Of a stretch of DNA of 64,000 bases, positions 40,909 to 49,842 are shown piece by piece. Position 1 is the stretch's first letter. Each line of letters begins with the position of its first letter. Location: positions 62,001 to 126,000 of the forward strand of contig NZ_LZMH01000082.1 of assembly GCF_001673635.1 (NCBI RefSeq), read 5' to 3'. The translations under genes and the position numbers were made by a program. The stretch comes from Mycobacterium asiaticum (GTDB lineage: Bacteria > Actinomycetota > Actinomycetes > Mycobacteriales > Mycobacteriaceae). The notes beneath the pieces were generated by a model that saw nothing but the letters and a program-made list of their open reading frames with translations, had not been told where the DNA came from and did not search any database.

Positions 40909-42620
40909 CGCGAGCGCTCCACGACGGCTTCGCGAACCCGGCCGTTGGTCTCCTTCAGCCGTACCGCGGCCTGCTCGGCGTCGATGCCGGCCAGCAGCGC
41001 GACGATCGCGGTCTTGGCGTGACCGCCCGCGGCGGCAAGCGCGGCGGCCGCGGTCAGCTCGTCGACGCCGGCCACATCGCGGACGATGCGCACCGTGCGG
41101 CGGCGCAGCTTGACGTTGGTTGCCCGCACGTCGACCATCCGCGGTCCGTAGGCCTTGCCGAGTGCGACCATCACGCTCGTCGAGATCGCGTTCAGCACAA
41201 CCTTTTGCGTGGTTCCCGCGGTCAGCCGGGTGGAACCGGCCAGCACCTCTGGACCGGTCAGGAGCTCGATCACCACGTCGGCCGCCGCCTTGCTGCCCGG
41301 GTTGTTGACGATCGCGACGGTCAGCGCGCCCGCCGCGCGCGCGTAGTCGAGCGCTCCCAGCACGTACGGTGTGCGTCCCGACGCGGTGATCCCAACGACC
41401 GCGTCGGCCTCGGTCAGGTCAGCCAGATCGGCGGGATCGAACACGTCCTCCGCTCCGTCGATCGCCTGAGTCAACGCCGGGGCCCCGCCGGCGATGACGC
41501 CGCGCACGATGTCGGTGTTGAACGTCGGCCCGCATTCGGCAGCGTCGAGCACGCCGAGCCGGCCGGGTGTGCCCGCACCGGCATAGATCAGTCGGCCGCC
41601 CCGCTCCAGCCGCGCGACGATCGCCTCGGCGGCCGCTGTGATGCTGGGCAATGCGGCCACCACCGCGCCGTGCGCCTGCCCCTCGGCGGCGACGAGTAAG
41701 GCGACCACTTCACCGATCGGGCGGGTGTCGAGGTCGTGCAATTCGGGCCGCACGGCCTCGGTGGGGAGTGCGTCGAGGCGGTTGTCAGTGGCCGTCGCCT
41801 GCACCCGGATCAAATGCGGCTCGTGGATCGCCCCCAGCCGCAGGGTGCCCTGGAGCGCATCGCCGACGGGCGGCACAACATCGATGTGCGTGCGCAACGC
41901 GGGCACGCCGGCAAGCCCGCCGACCACCGCCACCGGTTGATTGCTGACCGCCCGGGCGGTTGCGCCGAGTGCCTCGGCGGCGGCGCTCACGATCACCGAT
42001 GCAACGGGATCAGCTTGTGCGGCAATCACTTCGGGTGCGAATGAGGCGAGGGTGGCCGCGTCGGCGAACTGACCCGGCCAGGTCTGCGGTGGGCCGAACC
42101 GGGCGCAGGCGGCATCCAGTAACGCGGTGGACGGTCCGCAGCCGTCATGGGCTCGCAGCGCCGCGCGCAAACCGGCCGCCCCGATCCACGCGCCGCCGCC
42201 GTCGTCGCCCAGCCAGGGTCCCCAGCCGTCGGCGGTGCGCAGCGCGCCGTCCGCGTCGATCGCGAGGGCGACGGCACCGGTGCCCACGATGAGCACGGCG
42301 CCCGGTTTCCCGTCCAGTGCGCCGGCGTGCGCGATGACGGCGTCACTGGTCACGGTGACCCGCTGCGCCCGCAGTGAACCGAGCAGCGCCTGCCCCAGCG
42401 CGCGCGCCGCGTCCGGCGCGGCCAAAGCCCCGGCGGCCCCTACGATCACGTCCTCCACTGGATCAAAGTCTTTGGTCGAAGCCAAGATTGCTGCTTCAGC
42501 GGCGCGGACTCCACCCGGCGTCGCGAGACCTGGCGCACCGGGGCCCTGTGCCCTGCGGCCGCCGGCCGCGACCCGACACGCGCTCTTACCGAGGTCGATG
42601 GAGAGGATCACCGCACCCAT
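40905..42620 (-). CDS. murQ: Bifunctional N-acetylmuramate/GlcNAc kinase - MurNAc-6-phosphate etherase
   Basis: 571 residues, two enzymes in one chain. Residues 1-275 are a BadF/BadG-type sugar kinase: VILSIDLGKSACRV (phosphate 1), VLIVGTGAVALAI (phosphate 2) and GPWLGDDGGGAWIG. Residues from about 278 are MurQ: TDNRLDALPTEAV, then GGRLIYAGAGTPGRLGVLDA, ECGPTFNTD, and LTGPEVLAGSTRLTAGTTQK with the basic end ATNVKLRRRTVRI. The usual GTSGR is GTPGR here. The fusion could turn MurNAc into MurNAc-6-phosphate and then GlcNAc-6-phosphate plus lactate in the cytoplasm. It is co-transcribed with the serine-hydrolase lipoprotein. Confidence 0.93.
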   Translation of the reverse strand: MGAVILSIDLGKSACRVAAGGRRAQGPGAPGLATPGGVRAAEAAILASTKDFDPVEDVIVGAAGALAAPDAARALGQALLGSLRAQRVTVTSDAVIAHAGALDGKPGAVLIVGTGAVALAIDADGALRTADGWGPWLGDDGGGAWIGAAGLRAALRAHDGCGPSTALLDAACARFGPPQTWPGQFADAATLASFAPEVIAAQADPVASVIVSAAAEALGATARAVSNQPVAVVGGLAGVPALRTHIDVVPPVGDALQGTLRLGAIHEPHLIRVQATATDNRLDALPTEAVRPELHDLDTRPIGEVVALLVAAEGQAHGAVVAALPSITAAAEAIVARLERGGRLIYAGAGTPGRLGVLDAAECGPTFNTDIVRGVIAGGAPALTQAIDGAEDVFDPADLADLTEADAVVGITASGRTPYVLGALDYARAAGALTVAIVNNPGSKAAADVVIELLTGPEVLAGSTRLTAGTTQKVVLNAISTSVMVALGKAYGPRMVDVRATNVKLRRRTVRIVRDVAGVDELTAAAALAAAGGHAKTAIVALLAGIDAEQAAVRLKETNGRVREAVVERSR

Positions 42621-42702
42621 GGTTTCACGAGCCGTTCGCCGAGACTGAAGTTCTGCAGGCCTCTACTCGCACTTCCGCTGCAGATGTGCAGTCTCGACGC
42701 GA

Positions 42703-44106
42703 TCAGGCCGCGATACCTAGTTCCTGGTTGATCTGGTGCCAATATGCGGGACCGTCCAAAGTGAGAATGAGCCAATCGTGGATCTGGCCGTTGGCCAATA
42801 CGAAGCTGAACGGGGTCGTCGCGCCTACGGCAAGTTCCTTGAGGCGTATCGCGTCGGGCGAAAGTATGTCCAGGTTTCCGGTGTAGACCGTTGTCGGGGG
42901 GAGTCCATCGAGCGATCCATTTATCGGGCTTACCCAGGAATTATCGATGGGTAAGCCACCCGCCCACTGCTGGCCGAATATTTTCGCCAGCCCAACGGGC
43001 AACAACGGATCCTGAACGAAGGCGATATTCGGGTTGGTCATGGACAAGTCGAGCCACGGCGACAGCAGGACCATGCTCGATGGCATTTGCGCACCGTCGA
43101 TCACCATCTGCTGAACGGCGGCCAGTGCGAGGTTGCCCCCCGCAGAGTCACCGATAACGCTGACATTCGGTGTGCCGTACAGCGCAGTCTGCGAGGCGAC
43201 GAAGTTAGCCATCATCGGCACCACCAACCCGGCCGTGCCCCCTTCTTGAAGCAACGGATAAATCGGCACCTGGATGGTCGCACCGGTTTGGTAGGCCATC
43301 ACCGAATAGTGAATCCAATGCAGGAAGGACGGCGGGAAGATGAACGCGCCCCCATGAATGGCGACGACCTGTTCACCGGTGGCATGCATGGGCGTGATTT
43401 GCACAACGTTCATCGTCCCGCCGGTCGGACTGTTATATGTGCTGTAGGAGACCGTCTCGCCAAGAAGCAGATTCAATAACGGTGGCGGGGAATTGCCGAT
43501 GAACCAGGACAACGGCGGAATGTCGCTGGCCAGTAGTTGCAGGAGCGGGTTACCCGGCGTCGCGATATACCCATCCAGTCCCGACAAGCTCAACAGCGGC
43601 TTGACCGGGTAGAGCAAAGCTTCTTCGAACCTCGTGATCAACGACGGCGTGCCGGTGAAGGTCCCTGGCTGGCCCGCCGGAATGGGCGGTGCGGCCGGAG
43701 CACCAAAGATGGTGGTGAAGATCTCGTTGGCGATCCGGTTGAAGCCGGCGACCAACTCATTGGGAACTTGCGCAAGCTCTTGTTCGAAGAGGGCGACGGT
43801 CTCCTCAAAAGTCTGCAGCGGCGCGGCGCTGGCCGCCTCGGCGGCGGCATATGCCCCGCTCGCATTGGTCAGAGCCTGGACGAAGCGCTGGTTGAACGAC
43901 GTGACCTGCGCGCTGAGCGCCTGGTAGCCCTCGCCGTGCGCGGAGAACAGGGCCGCGATGGCGGCAGACACCTCGTCTTCGGCCGCGGCAAGCAAGCCGG
44001 TCGTCGGGGCCGCCGCGGCGGAGTTCGCGGCACCGATCGCCGCAGCGACGTCCGCCGCGTCAGCAGCCACCGCGGTAACCCACTCCGGTACCACCATCAA
44101 CGACAT
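42703..44106 (-). CDS. PE-domain lipase (LipY-like)
   Basis: 467 residues. ATG 44106 follows GGGGAGA; the frame opens slightly earlier. Residues 1-95 are a PE domain starting MSLMVVPEWVTAVAADAADV (PE near position 7) with the type VII export motif YAAAE at its end. The C-terminal half is an alpha/beta hydrolase of the hormone-sensitive-lipase type: oxyanion HGGAF near residue 250, nucleophile elbow GDSAGGN near 318 and His in GQIHDW. Secretion by an ESX system and triacylglycerol or ester hydrolysis at the cell surface are expected from M. tuberculosis LipY. No PPE partner is next to it. Confidence 0.93.
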   Translation of the reverse strand: MSLMVVPEWVTAVAADAADVAAAIGAANSAAAAPTTGLLAAAEDEVSAAIAALFSAHGEGYQALSAQVTSFNQRFVQALTNASGAYAAAEAASAAPLQTFEETVALFEQELAQVPNELVAGFNRIANEIFTTIFGAPAAPPIPAGQPGTFTGTPSLITRFEEALLYPVKPLLSLSGLDGYIATPGNPLLQLLASDIPPLSWFIGNSPPPLLNLLLGETVSYSTYNSPTGGTMNVVQITPMHATGEQVVAIHGGAFIFPPSFLHWIHYSVMAYQTGATIQVPIYPLLQEGGTAGLVVPMMANFVASQTALYGTPNVSVIGDSAGGNLALAAVQQMVIDGAQMPSSMVLLSPWLDLSMTNPNIAFVQDPLLPVGLAKIFGQQWAGGLPIDNSWVSPINGSLDGLPPTTVYTGNLDILSPDAIRLKELAVGATTPFSFVLANGQIHDWLILTLDGPAYWHQINQELGIAA

Positions 44107-44289
44107 AGGAATTCTCCCCTCGATCACGTTTCCCCGTATGTCGTCCCCAGCGGGTGCCGAGGTCGCAGACCCTAACGAAATCTATCGCTGGCCCCCCTCG
44201 ATCGTGAGCGGAATTACAGAAACCGCGGCCGCCCTTGCCTTCACCGGCGGATTCGCTACCAGGCCGTGCCGGTTTGTAGGCTTTCGGGC

Positions 44290-46098
44290 ATGCCGTTGAA
44301 CAACGGCGAGGTCTTCGCTGGCTACGTGATTCAGCGCTTACTCGGCACTGGCGGTATGAGCGAGGTCTATCTCGCCGAGCATCCGCGCCTGCCTCGTCAG
44401 GACGCGCTGAAAATTCTGTCCCTGGCCTCGGCTGAGGATCAGGAGTTTCGCGCACGGTTCATTCGCGAAGCCGAGCTGGCTGCGACGCTGTGGCATCCCC
44501 ATATCGTCGGCGTCCTCGACCGTGGCGAGTTCAACGGCCGGCTGTGGATCTCGATGGAGTACGTGGACGGCGCCGACGCGGGCCGGTTGGTGCGAGAGCG
44601 GCACCCGCGCGGCCTGGCCGAACAGGACGTCTTCGAGATCGTGACCGCGGTAGCCGATGCGCTCGACTTCGGTCATGATCGCCGGCTGTTGCACCGAGAC
44701 GTCAAGCCCGAGAACATCCTGGTCACCGCGGCCGATGGCCACCGGCGCCGGGTGTTGTTGACCGATTTCGGCATCGCCCGCAAGATCGACGACGTCAGCA
44801 ACCTCACCGAGGCCAACGTCGCCGTCGGGACCATCAGCTATGTGGCGCCCGAGCAACTCCTCGGCAAATCGCTGGACGGCCGAGCCGACCAGTACGCGCT
44901 TGCCGCCACGACATATTTCCTACTCACCGGCGCGCCGCCGTTCCAGGACTCCAACCGCGCCGTGGTACTCACTCACCACCTGAACTCGCCGCCACCGCGG
45001 ATATCGGAGCGCCGGCCCGAGCTCGCCCATCTGGACGCCGTGCTGATCAAGGCGCTGGCGAAAGATCCCAGCCAGCGGTACCCGACCTGCGCGGATTTCG
45101 CTCAATCCCTGACGCAACAGGCCCCCAAGCCGGCGGACAGCGCAGGTCAACGTCCGGCCACGCAGCGTCTCGAGCGGCTGGTGGTCCACGGGACCGCACG
45201 CGGCGTCCAGCGCGGCGCGGTCGTCGCGGACCAGCAGGTCGGGACGCTGTCATTCCACCTGGTTCCGTATGACGAACTGGACAACCGACGGGCGCATGTC
45301 CCGGTCCAGATTCAGACCGATCTCGTCACCGGTCAGCTCGAGGACGGCGACGAGGTCGAAGTCAGCGGCTTCTGGGACGGGGACACCCTCGATGCCGACA
45401 AGGTCGTCAATCTGTCGCTCGGTGCTCGTCCGAAGCAGCGCCGGGCATCGGCTGAACCACCGCCGGCCGCAGCACCGGCACCCATACCGGCCACCGCGCC
45501 CGTACCCACACCGGCCGCTGCACCTGCACCGAAACGCAAAGCGGCGCGCATCGCCGCGGTGGCCGCCGCAGTCATAGCGGTGATCGTGCTGACCGCGGGG
45601 GCGGTTCTGTACTTCACCAGGGGCGCGGGCAACCCGGCGCGCCCCGGACCGATCGTCAAGCCGGTGAGCGCGACCGTGTTCTCCCCGGACGGCGCCCCCG
45701 ACAATCCGCAGGACGCCAAGTTGGCCATCGATGGCGACCCCGACTCCGGGTGGTCCACGGTCACCTACCGCGACGCGGAGCCCTTCCCGAGATTCATCCA
45801 GGGCATGGGTCTGTTGCTGCACCTGCCCGAACCGACCGCGCTTAGCGTCGTGACGCTCAGCGTCTCCAGCACCGGCACCGAGGTGCAGATCCGCTCGTCG
45901 GCGACGGATAACCCAGCAAAGTTGTCCGATACCACCGAGTTGGCTCCCACCGCTTCGCTGGAACCGGGTAAGAATCGCATCACGATAAGTAACCGGACCA
46001 AGACGTCGAATGTGCTGGTGTGGATTTCCAAACTCGGCACCACCAATGGCGAAAGCCGCACGAAAGTCTCGGATATCATTCTGCAGGCGACTGGATAG
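44290..46098 (+). CDS. Receptor-type Ser/Thr protein kinase with MurJ-like ectodomain
   Basis: 602 residues from ATG 44290. The kinase domain (about 8-280) has the Gly loop LLGTGGMSEVY, Lys 41, HRDVKPEN with Asp 137, and DFGIAR with Asp 159, so it should be active. Residues 297-385 form a small beta-rich region (VVHGTARGVQRGAVVA to VSGFWDGDTLDADKVV) that looks OB-fold-like. A Pro/Ala-rich linker, one membrane helix (418-440) and an outer domain (445-602) follow. The outer part, with AKLAIDGDPDSGWSTVTYRD and LLVWISKLG-like LVWISKLG, resembles the galactose-binding-like C-terminus of mycobacterial MurJ/MviN. It lies between two PE-lipase genes. Confidence 0.92.
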   Translation: MPLNNGEVFAGYVIQRLLGTGGMSEVYLAEHPRLPRQDALKILSLASAEDQEFRARFIREAELAATLWHPHIVGVLDRGEFNGRLWISMEYVDGADAGRLVRERHPRGLAEQDVFEIVTAVADALDFGHDRRLLHRDVKPENILVTAADGHRRRVLLTDFGIARKIDDVSNLTEANVAVGTISYVAPEQLLGKSLDGRADQYALAATTYFLLTGAPPFQDSNRAVVLTHHLNSPPPRISERRPELAHLDAVLIKALAKDPSQRYPTCADFAQSLTQQAPKPADSAGQRPATQRLERLVVHGTARGVQRGAVVADQQVGTLSFHLVPYDELDNRRAHVPVQIQTDLVTGQLEDGDEVEVSGFWDGDTLDADKVVNLSLGARPKQRRASAEPPPAAAPAPIPATAPVPTPAAAPAPKRKAARIAAVAAAVIAVIVLTAGAVLYFTRGAGNPARPGPIVKPVSATVFSPDGAPDNPQDAKLAIDGDPDSGWSTVTYRDAEPFPRFIQGMGLLLHLPEPTALSVVTLSVSSTGTEVQIRSSATDNPAKLSDTTELAPTASLEPGKNRITISNRTKTSNVLVWISKLGTTNGESRTKVSDIILQATG

Positions 46099-46155
46099 CG
46101 GGCCGTTCACGCCGAGTTTAGGACTTTCGCAAATCGGCCGTCGCGCTGCACTTTC

Positions 46156-46626
46156 GTGGATATGCTCCCGAAGATGCAGGTTGCAACCGAAAGTTTGATC
46201 ACCGCGGGACGGGACCTCGCAGCAATCGGGTCCGATCTGAATTTCGCCCAGCTTCAAGCGGCAGCTCCCACCACGAACATCGCCAGCGCCGGAATCGACG
46301 AGGTATCCACCGCGGTCGCGGGCCTGTTCGGTTCACACGCCCAGGAATTCCAGGCCGTAGCCGGGCGTGCAGCGGCGTTCCACGACCAGTTCATCCAGAA
46401 GTTGACCGGCGGCGCGAATGCCTACGCGACTGCGGAGGCGGAGAACCTTGCAGTGTTGTCGGCGGCCTCCGCCCCTGCGGCCGATGACAACCCTCTGCTG
46501 TTCTTGGTGCAGCTGGGCGCGCTGGTCCTGACGCCCGGCATTTTCGCCGGTCTGTTGGGCTTGGCCTCTACCCTGCTGGCCACCTACTGGGCGGTGCAGC
46601 TGTTCAGCGCTGTGTTCAGCGGTTAG
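46156..46626 (+). CDS. Short PE-family protein
   Basis: 156 residues from GTG 46156; ATG 46162 is also possible. A PE-type helical hairpin covers about residues 1-95 (LITAGRDLAAIGSDLNFAQL) and ends with the export motif YATAE. The strict Pro-Glu near position 8 is not obvious, so it is a divergent PE domain. The tail is hydrophobic with one long membrane-like segment (LVQLGALVLTPGIFAGLLGL). It lies just after the kinase gene and tail to tail with the second PE-lipase. An ESX-exported, membrane-inserting protein is inferred. Confidence 0.8.
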   Translation: MDMLPKMQVATESLITAGRDLAAIGSDLNFAQLQAAAPTTNIASAGIDEVSTAVAGLFGSHAQEFQAVAGRAAAFHDQFIQKLTGGANAYATAEAENLAVLSAASAPAADDNPLLFLVQLGALVLTPGIFAGLLGLASTLLATYWAVQLFSAVFSG

Positions 46627-46637
46627 CGCCGCGTCGA

Positions 46638-47804
46638 TCAGGCAGCGATGCCGAGTTCCCGGTTGATCTGCGGCCAGTACGGTAGCCCGAACGGAGTCAG
46701 CAGCACCCAGTCGTGAATTCCGCCGGGGAACAGGACGAAGTTGAATGGAGCGTCGATGGCCAGGGCTGCCTGCTGCAGGATCGCGGCCTGGGCGGCGAGG
46801 GGATCGAACGAGCCGGAATAGACATACGTCGGCGGCAGGCCGGTCAACGGTCCATACAGCGGACTGACCTGGTAGTTGGTTATGGGAAGACCACCTGCCC
46901 AAACGCTGCCGATCCCCCGGGTCCCGACGTCCAGCCACGGGGAGATCAACACCATGGACGACGGGACGGTAGCGGCCGGATTCAGCTGCAGCATGTGCTG
47001 CACCGCGGCCAACGCGAGGTTGCCGCCCGCCGAGTCCCCGGTCACGCTGACGTTGGCCGCTCCGTATTCCATGATTCGCGACGAGATCAGCCCGGCGATC
47101 TTCGGTACCACCGTCGGCGCGGTACCGCCTTCCTGCAGCAGCGGGTAGATCGGCACCTCGAAGGTCGCGCCGGTCATGTATGACGTCACGGAGTAATTGA
47201 GCCAGTGGAAGATTGACGGCGGGAAGATGAATGCGCCGCCGTGGATTGCGACCACGTGTTCGCCGGTGGGGTTCGCGGGAATGATCCGTACGACGCTCAT
47301 ACCGTCGTACGTAGTGTGCTGAACCGTCTGTCCCAGAAGCAAATTCAGTAACGGCGGCGGCGAGTTGCCGGCGAGCCACGACAGCGGCGGGATATCGCTG
47401 GCAACCAGCGCCAGGAACGGAGACTGTGGCGATGACAGCAGGAATTCGAATCCGGCGCCCACTGCCCTGGGTAGCTGCTGAACACTGAGCACCAGATTTT
47501 CCAGAGTCGCCAACGGCGCGGCACTGGCCGCCTCCGCGGAGGCATACGCGCTGGTCGCGCTGGTCAATGCCTGCGCAAACCGCTCGTTGAAGGCCGTCGC
47601 TTGCGCGCTGAGAGCCTGATAACCCCGGCCGTGAGCGGAGAACAATGCGGCGATCGCCGCTGACACCTCGTCCTCGGCCGCGGCCAATACCTCGGTGGTG
47701 GCACTGGCAACACCCTGGTTCGCGGTGGCTATTGCCGAACCGATCGAGGCTACGTCGGTAGCCGCAGTGGACATCACCTCTGGTAACGCAAGGACATACG
47801 ACAA
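46638..47804 (-). CDS. PE-domain lipase (LipY-like), second copy
   Basis: 388 residues, paralogue of 42703-44106. The PE domain starts MSYVLALPEVMSTAATDVAS and ends with the YASAE export motif. The hydrolase domain has HGGAF near residue 187, GDSAGGN near 256 and His in GGIHDW. Both copies end in the same YWxQIN.ELGIAA tail. It is about 80 residues shorter because the PE-to-lipase linker is reduced and a loop before WAGGLPI is missing. Likely secreted by an ESX system and acting on lipid esters. Confidence 0.93.
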   Translation of the reverse strand: MSYVLALPEVMSTAATDVASIGSAIATANQGVASATTEVLAAAEDEVSAAIAALFSAHGRGYQALSAQATAFNERFAQALTSATSAYASAEAASAAPLATLENLVLSVQQLPRAVGAGFEFLLSSPQSPFLALVASDIPPLSWLAGNSPPPLLNLLLGQTVQHTTYDGMSVVRIIPANPTGEHVVAIHGGAFIFPPSIFHWLNYSVTSYMTGATFEVPIYPLLQEGGTAPTVVPKIAGLISSRIMEYGAANVSVTGDSAGGNLALAAVQHMLQLNPAATVPSSMVLISPWLDVGTRGIGSVWAGGLPITNYQVSPLYGPLTGLPPTYVYSGSFDPLAAQAAILQQAALAIDAPFNFVLFPGGIHDWVLLTPFGLPYWPQINRELGIAA

Positions 47805-47912
47805 CGAACCGCTCCCGAACTGAGGGCAATTCGCATTGCCCGGTTAAACCGATCGTCGGTACCGGAGCATATGCCGACGAAAAGGTGTCGCGTGGCAGCT
47901 TGACCGAATTGC

Positions 47913-48494
47913 TCAACGCCTCTTCGGGATGAATCGATCAATGAGTATTTCGAGTCTTTCTCGATCGTGATCGGGCCGTAGGCGGCCAGAGCGGCCGAGG
48001 GTGACGAGTCCGTGCAGCGCGGCCCACAACACCTCGGTGCGCGTGTCGGCATCCTTCTCGTCGGCGACCAGGGCGACCGCGTCGCGCAATTCGTCGAAGG
48101 CCGCCGTCAGCTGGGCCGGTGTGTCCTCCGCGCCGAAGCGCAAGCCGGTCGCGCGGATGAACATCGCGTCGTAGACCGCCGGGTTTTCCGCGGCGAAGTC
48201 GAGGTAGGCACGCGCAACGCGAGCCAGGACCTCAGGCCCGGCGCCGGAATCGGGGCGGGCGGCCCGCATCGCTTCGGCGAGCTCGCCAAACCCGTCGACG
48301 GCGACGGCCTCGGCGATCTTCTCCATACCCGCGAAATGCTTGTACAGCACCGGTTGGCTGTACTCGATCTCGGTTGACAGCCGACGAGTGGTTACCGCGT
48401 CCCAGCCCTCGGCCTCGGCCAGCTTGCGGGCCGTCGTGACGATCAGCTGTCGACGGGCAGCCCGCTCCCGCTCTACACGATCGCTGATGGCCAC
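47913..48494 (-). CDS. TetR-family transcriptional regulator
   Basis: 193 residues. The DNA-binding domain reads RRQLIVTTARKLAEAEGWDA, VTTRRLSTEIEYSQPVLYKH, and the C-terminal part ending LWAALHGLVTLGRSGRL is the WHG-type ligand domain. Divergent from the 48597-49790 operon, with TAGC-N3-GCTA repeats between, so local repression and autoregulation are likely. Confidence 0.92.
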   Translation of the reverse strand: MAISDRVERERAARRQLIVTTARKLAEAEGWDAVTTRRLSTEIEYSQPVLYKHFAGMEKIAEAVAVDGFGELAEAMRAARPDSGAGPEVLARVARAYLDFAAENPAVYDAMFIRATGLRFGAEDTPAQLTAAFDELRDAVALVADEKDADTRTEVLWAALHGLVTLGRSGRLRPDHDRERLEILIDRFIPKRR

Positions 48495-48520
48495 GGCTGA
48501 ATCTTAGCACCGATAGCAGG

Positions 48521-48568
48521 AATAGCACCGCTATTGACGTGGGCCGAGCCTAAGGGTTAGCGTTGCTA
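48521..48568. promoter_or_regulatory. Two TAGC-N3-GCTA operators
   Basis: AATAGC-acc-GCTATT at 48521-48535 is a perfect 6+3+6 palindrome. A second core TAGC-gtt-GCTA is at 48558-48568, 35 bases further on. A degraded third copy (TTAGCACCGATAGC) is near 48504-48517. All lie between the TetR gene and the divergent operon. Confidence 0.6.
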
Positions 48569-48596
48569 GCAGTTGTTGATGGAGAGGAATGATCAG

Positions 48597-49070
48597 ATGA
48601 ACCCAGAAATCACACGAGCCGCCGCGTTGGTCGCGGCGCTCGGCACCGCCGTGGTCTACGGCACCGACGTGTTCTGTGCGATCGTGTTGCGACCCGCTCT
48701 AGCGGCGGTCGACGACCGCGCCCTCGTCGGGGTCATGGGCGCCGTGCACCGATACGGAGACCGGCGGATGCCGGTGCCCGGGGTTCTCGGGGTCCTTGGT
48801 GCCGCGACGACCGTCGTGCTGGCCATTTTCTGCGCGCAGTGGGCACCGGCGATGGCGGCCAGCGCCGCGCTGGTCCTCCTGTTGGCCTGGCTCGTGCTCT
48901 ATACGCGGGTAAGCGCACCGATCAACCGGGAACTCACGGCCGCCGCCGACACCGGTCGGCCGTTGGCGAACGGGCGTGTGCTGCAAGCGAAGTGGGATCG
49001 CATCATCGGTGCTCGTGCGACGCTGCAAGGCCTGGCGCTGGCCGCTCTGTGCGTGGCACTGACTGTCTGA
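48597..49070 (+). CDS. DUF1772-like (anthrone-oxygenase-like) membrane protein
   Basis: 157 residues from ATG 48597, with GGAGAGG 9 bases upstream; the open frame starts earlier at 48573. Four hydrophobic helices and the conserved polar segment RVSAPINREL match the DUF1772 family of small membrane proteins, some of which are called anthrone oxygenases. The first gene of a three-gene unit under the divergent TetR. Confidence 0.78.
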   Translation: MNPEITRAAALVAALGTAVVYGTDVFCAIVLRPALAAVDDRALVGVMGAVHRYGDRRMPVPGVLGVLGAATTVVLAIFCAQWAPAMAASAALVLLLAWLVLYTRVSAPINRELTAAADTGRPLANGRVLQAKWDRIIGARATLQGLALAALCVALTV

Positions 49071-49078
49071 GCAGCCCG

Positions 49079-49396
49079 ATGTTTCAACTCAGGATCTACA
49101 GCCTGCGCTCACCAGAAGCCCTGCGGCGGTATGCAACCGTTCATTGGGCCCGGCACCTGGCGACCTTCGAAGCCTTCGGAGTGAGCACCCACGGCGTGTG
49201 GACGGAACGAAGCGGCGGCGCGAATCGCCTTGTCGCGCTGATCCGCTACCCGTCCGGCGCCGACCCCGACCAGGTAACGCGGGAGTGCATGAGCAGCCCC
49301 GAATTCGCCTCCGACCTGGCCGGTTTCGATCCCGACGAAATCATCGATGTCCAGTCCGTGCCGCTCGAACCGACAACCTTCTCACCGATGCGCTGA
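49079..49396 (+). CDS. NIPSNAP-like small protein
   Basis: 105 residues from ATG 49079. It begins MFQLRIYSLRSPEALRRYAT and has HLATFEAFGVSTHGVWTE and RLVALIRYPSGADPD, the strand and helix pattern of NIPSNAP / dimeric alpha-beta barrel proteins. It follows the membrane protein by 8 bases, so it is co-transcribed. Possibly a small monooxygenase or stress protein; the function is not defined. Confidence 0.78.
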   Translation: MFQLRIYSLRSPEALRRYATVHWARHLATFEAFGVSTHGVWTERSGGANRLVALIRYPSGADPDQVTRECMSSPEFASDLAGFDPDEIIDVQSVPLEPTTFSPMR

Positions 49397-49415
49397 CCAC
49401 CTAGGAGTGCTCACC

Positions 49416-49790
49416 ATGACCATCACCGCCTACACGCTCGCCGGCCTGATAGCGGCGGCCATCGTCTTCATCGGCGCTCGGTTCATTCTCGCGCCGCGCG
49501 TTGCCGCCGCCGGTTACGGCGTCCTCCCGGACCTCGGCCAACCCGGCGTCCGCGCCTACCTGAGCATCAAGGGCGTCCGCGACATCGCGTCGGGACTCTT
49601 CCTCGTCATCCTGATGGTTGCGGGCGCGACTCACTTGCTCGGCTGGATCATATTGGCCGCCACCATCATTCCGGTTGCGGACACATCCATCGTGCTCAAC
49701 AACGACGGCTCGAAAGCGGTCGCCTGGGGAGTTCACGGGTCAACCGCCGCCGTCATGCTCGTGACCTCGGCGCTGCTCCTTATCGCCTGA
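49416..49790 (+). CDS. DUF4267-like small membrane protein
   Basis: 124 residues from ATG 49416, preceded by AGGAG. About four hydrophobic helices, with a conserved loop AYLSIKGVRDIASGLF and a later DTSIVLNNDGSKAVAWGVHG, match the DUF4267 family. Last gene of the TetR-controlled unit. It may form a membrane complex with the 48597 product; the role is unknown. Confidence 0.75.
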   Translation: MTITAYTLAGLIAAAIVFIGARFILAPRVAAAGYGVLPDLGQPGVRAYLSIKGVRDIASGLFLVILMVAGATHLLGWIILAATIIPVADTSIVLNNDGSKAVAWGVHGSTAAVMLVTSALLLIA

Positions 49791-49842
49791 AGCGATAGCG
49801 ATTAGCATCGGCACACAGTAACCCGATGCGCTTGGGGGCCCG

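Noticed and set aside
46333..47916. Long minus-strand open frame of 527 codons
   Set aside because: It is a shadow of the PE-lipase and the short PE gene; the translation is arginine-rich with no domain, while both other frames give clear PE proteins.
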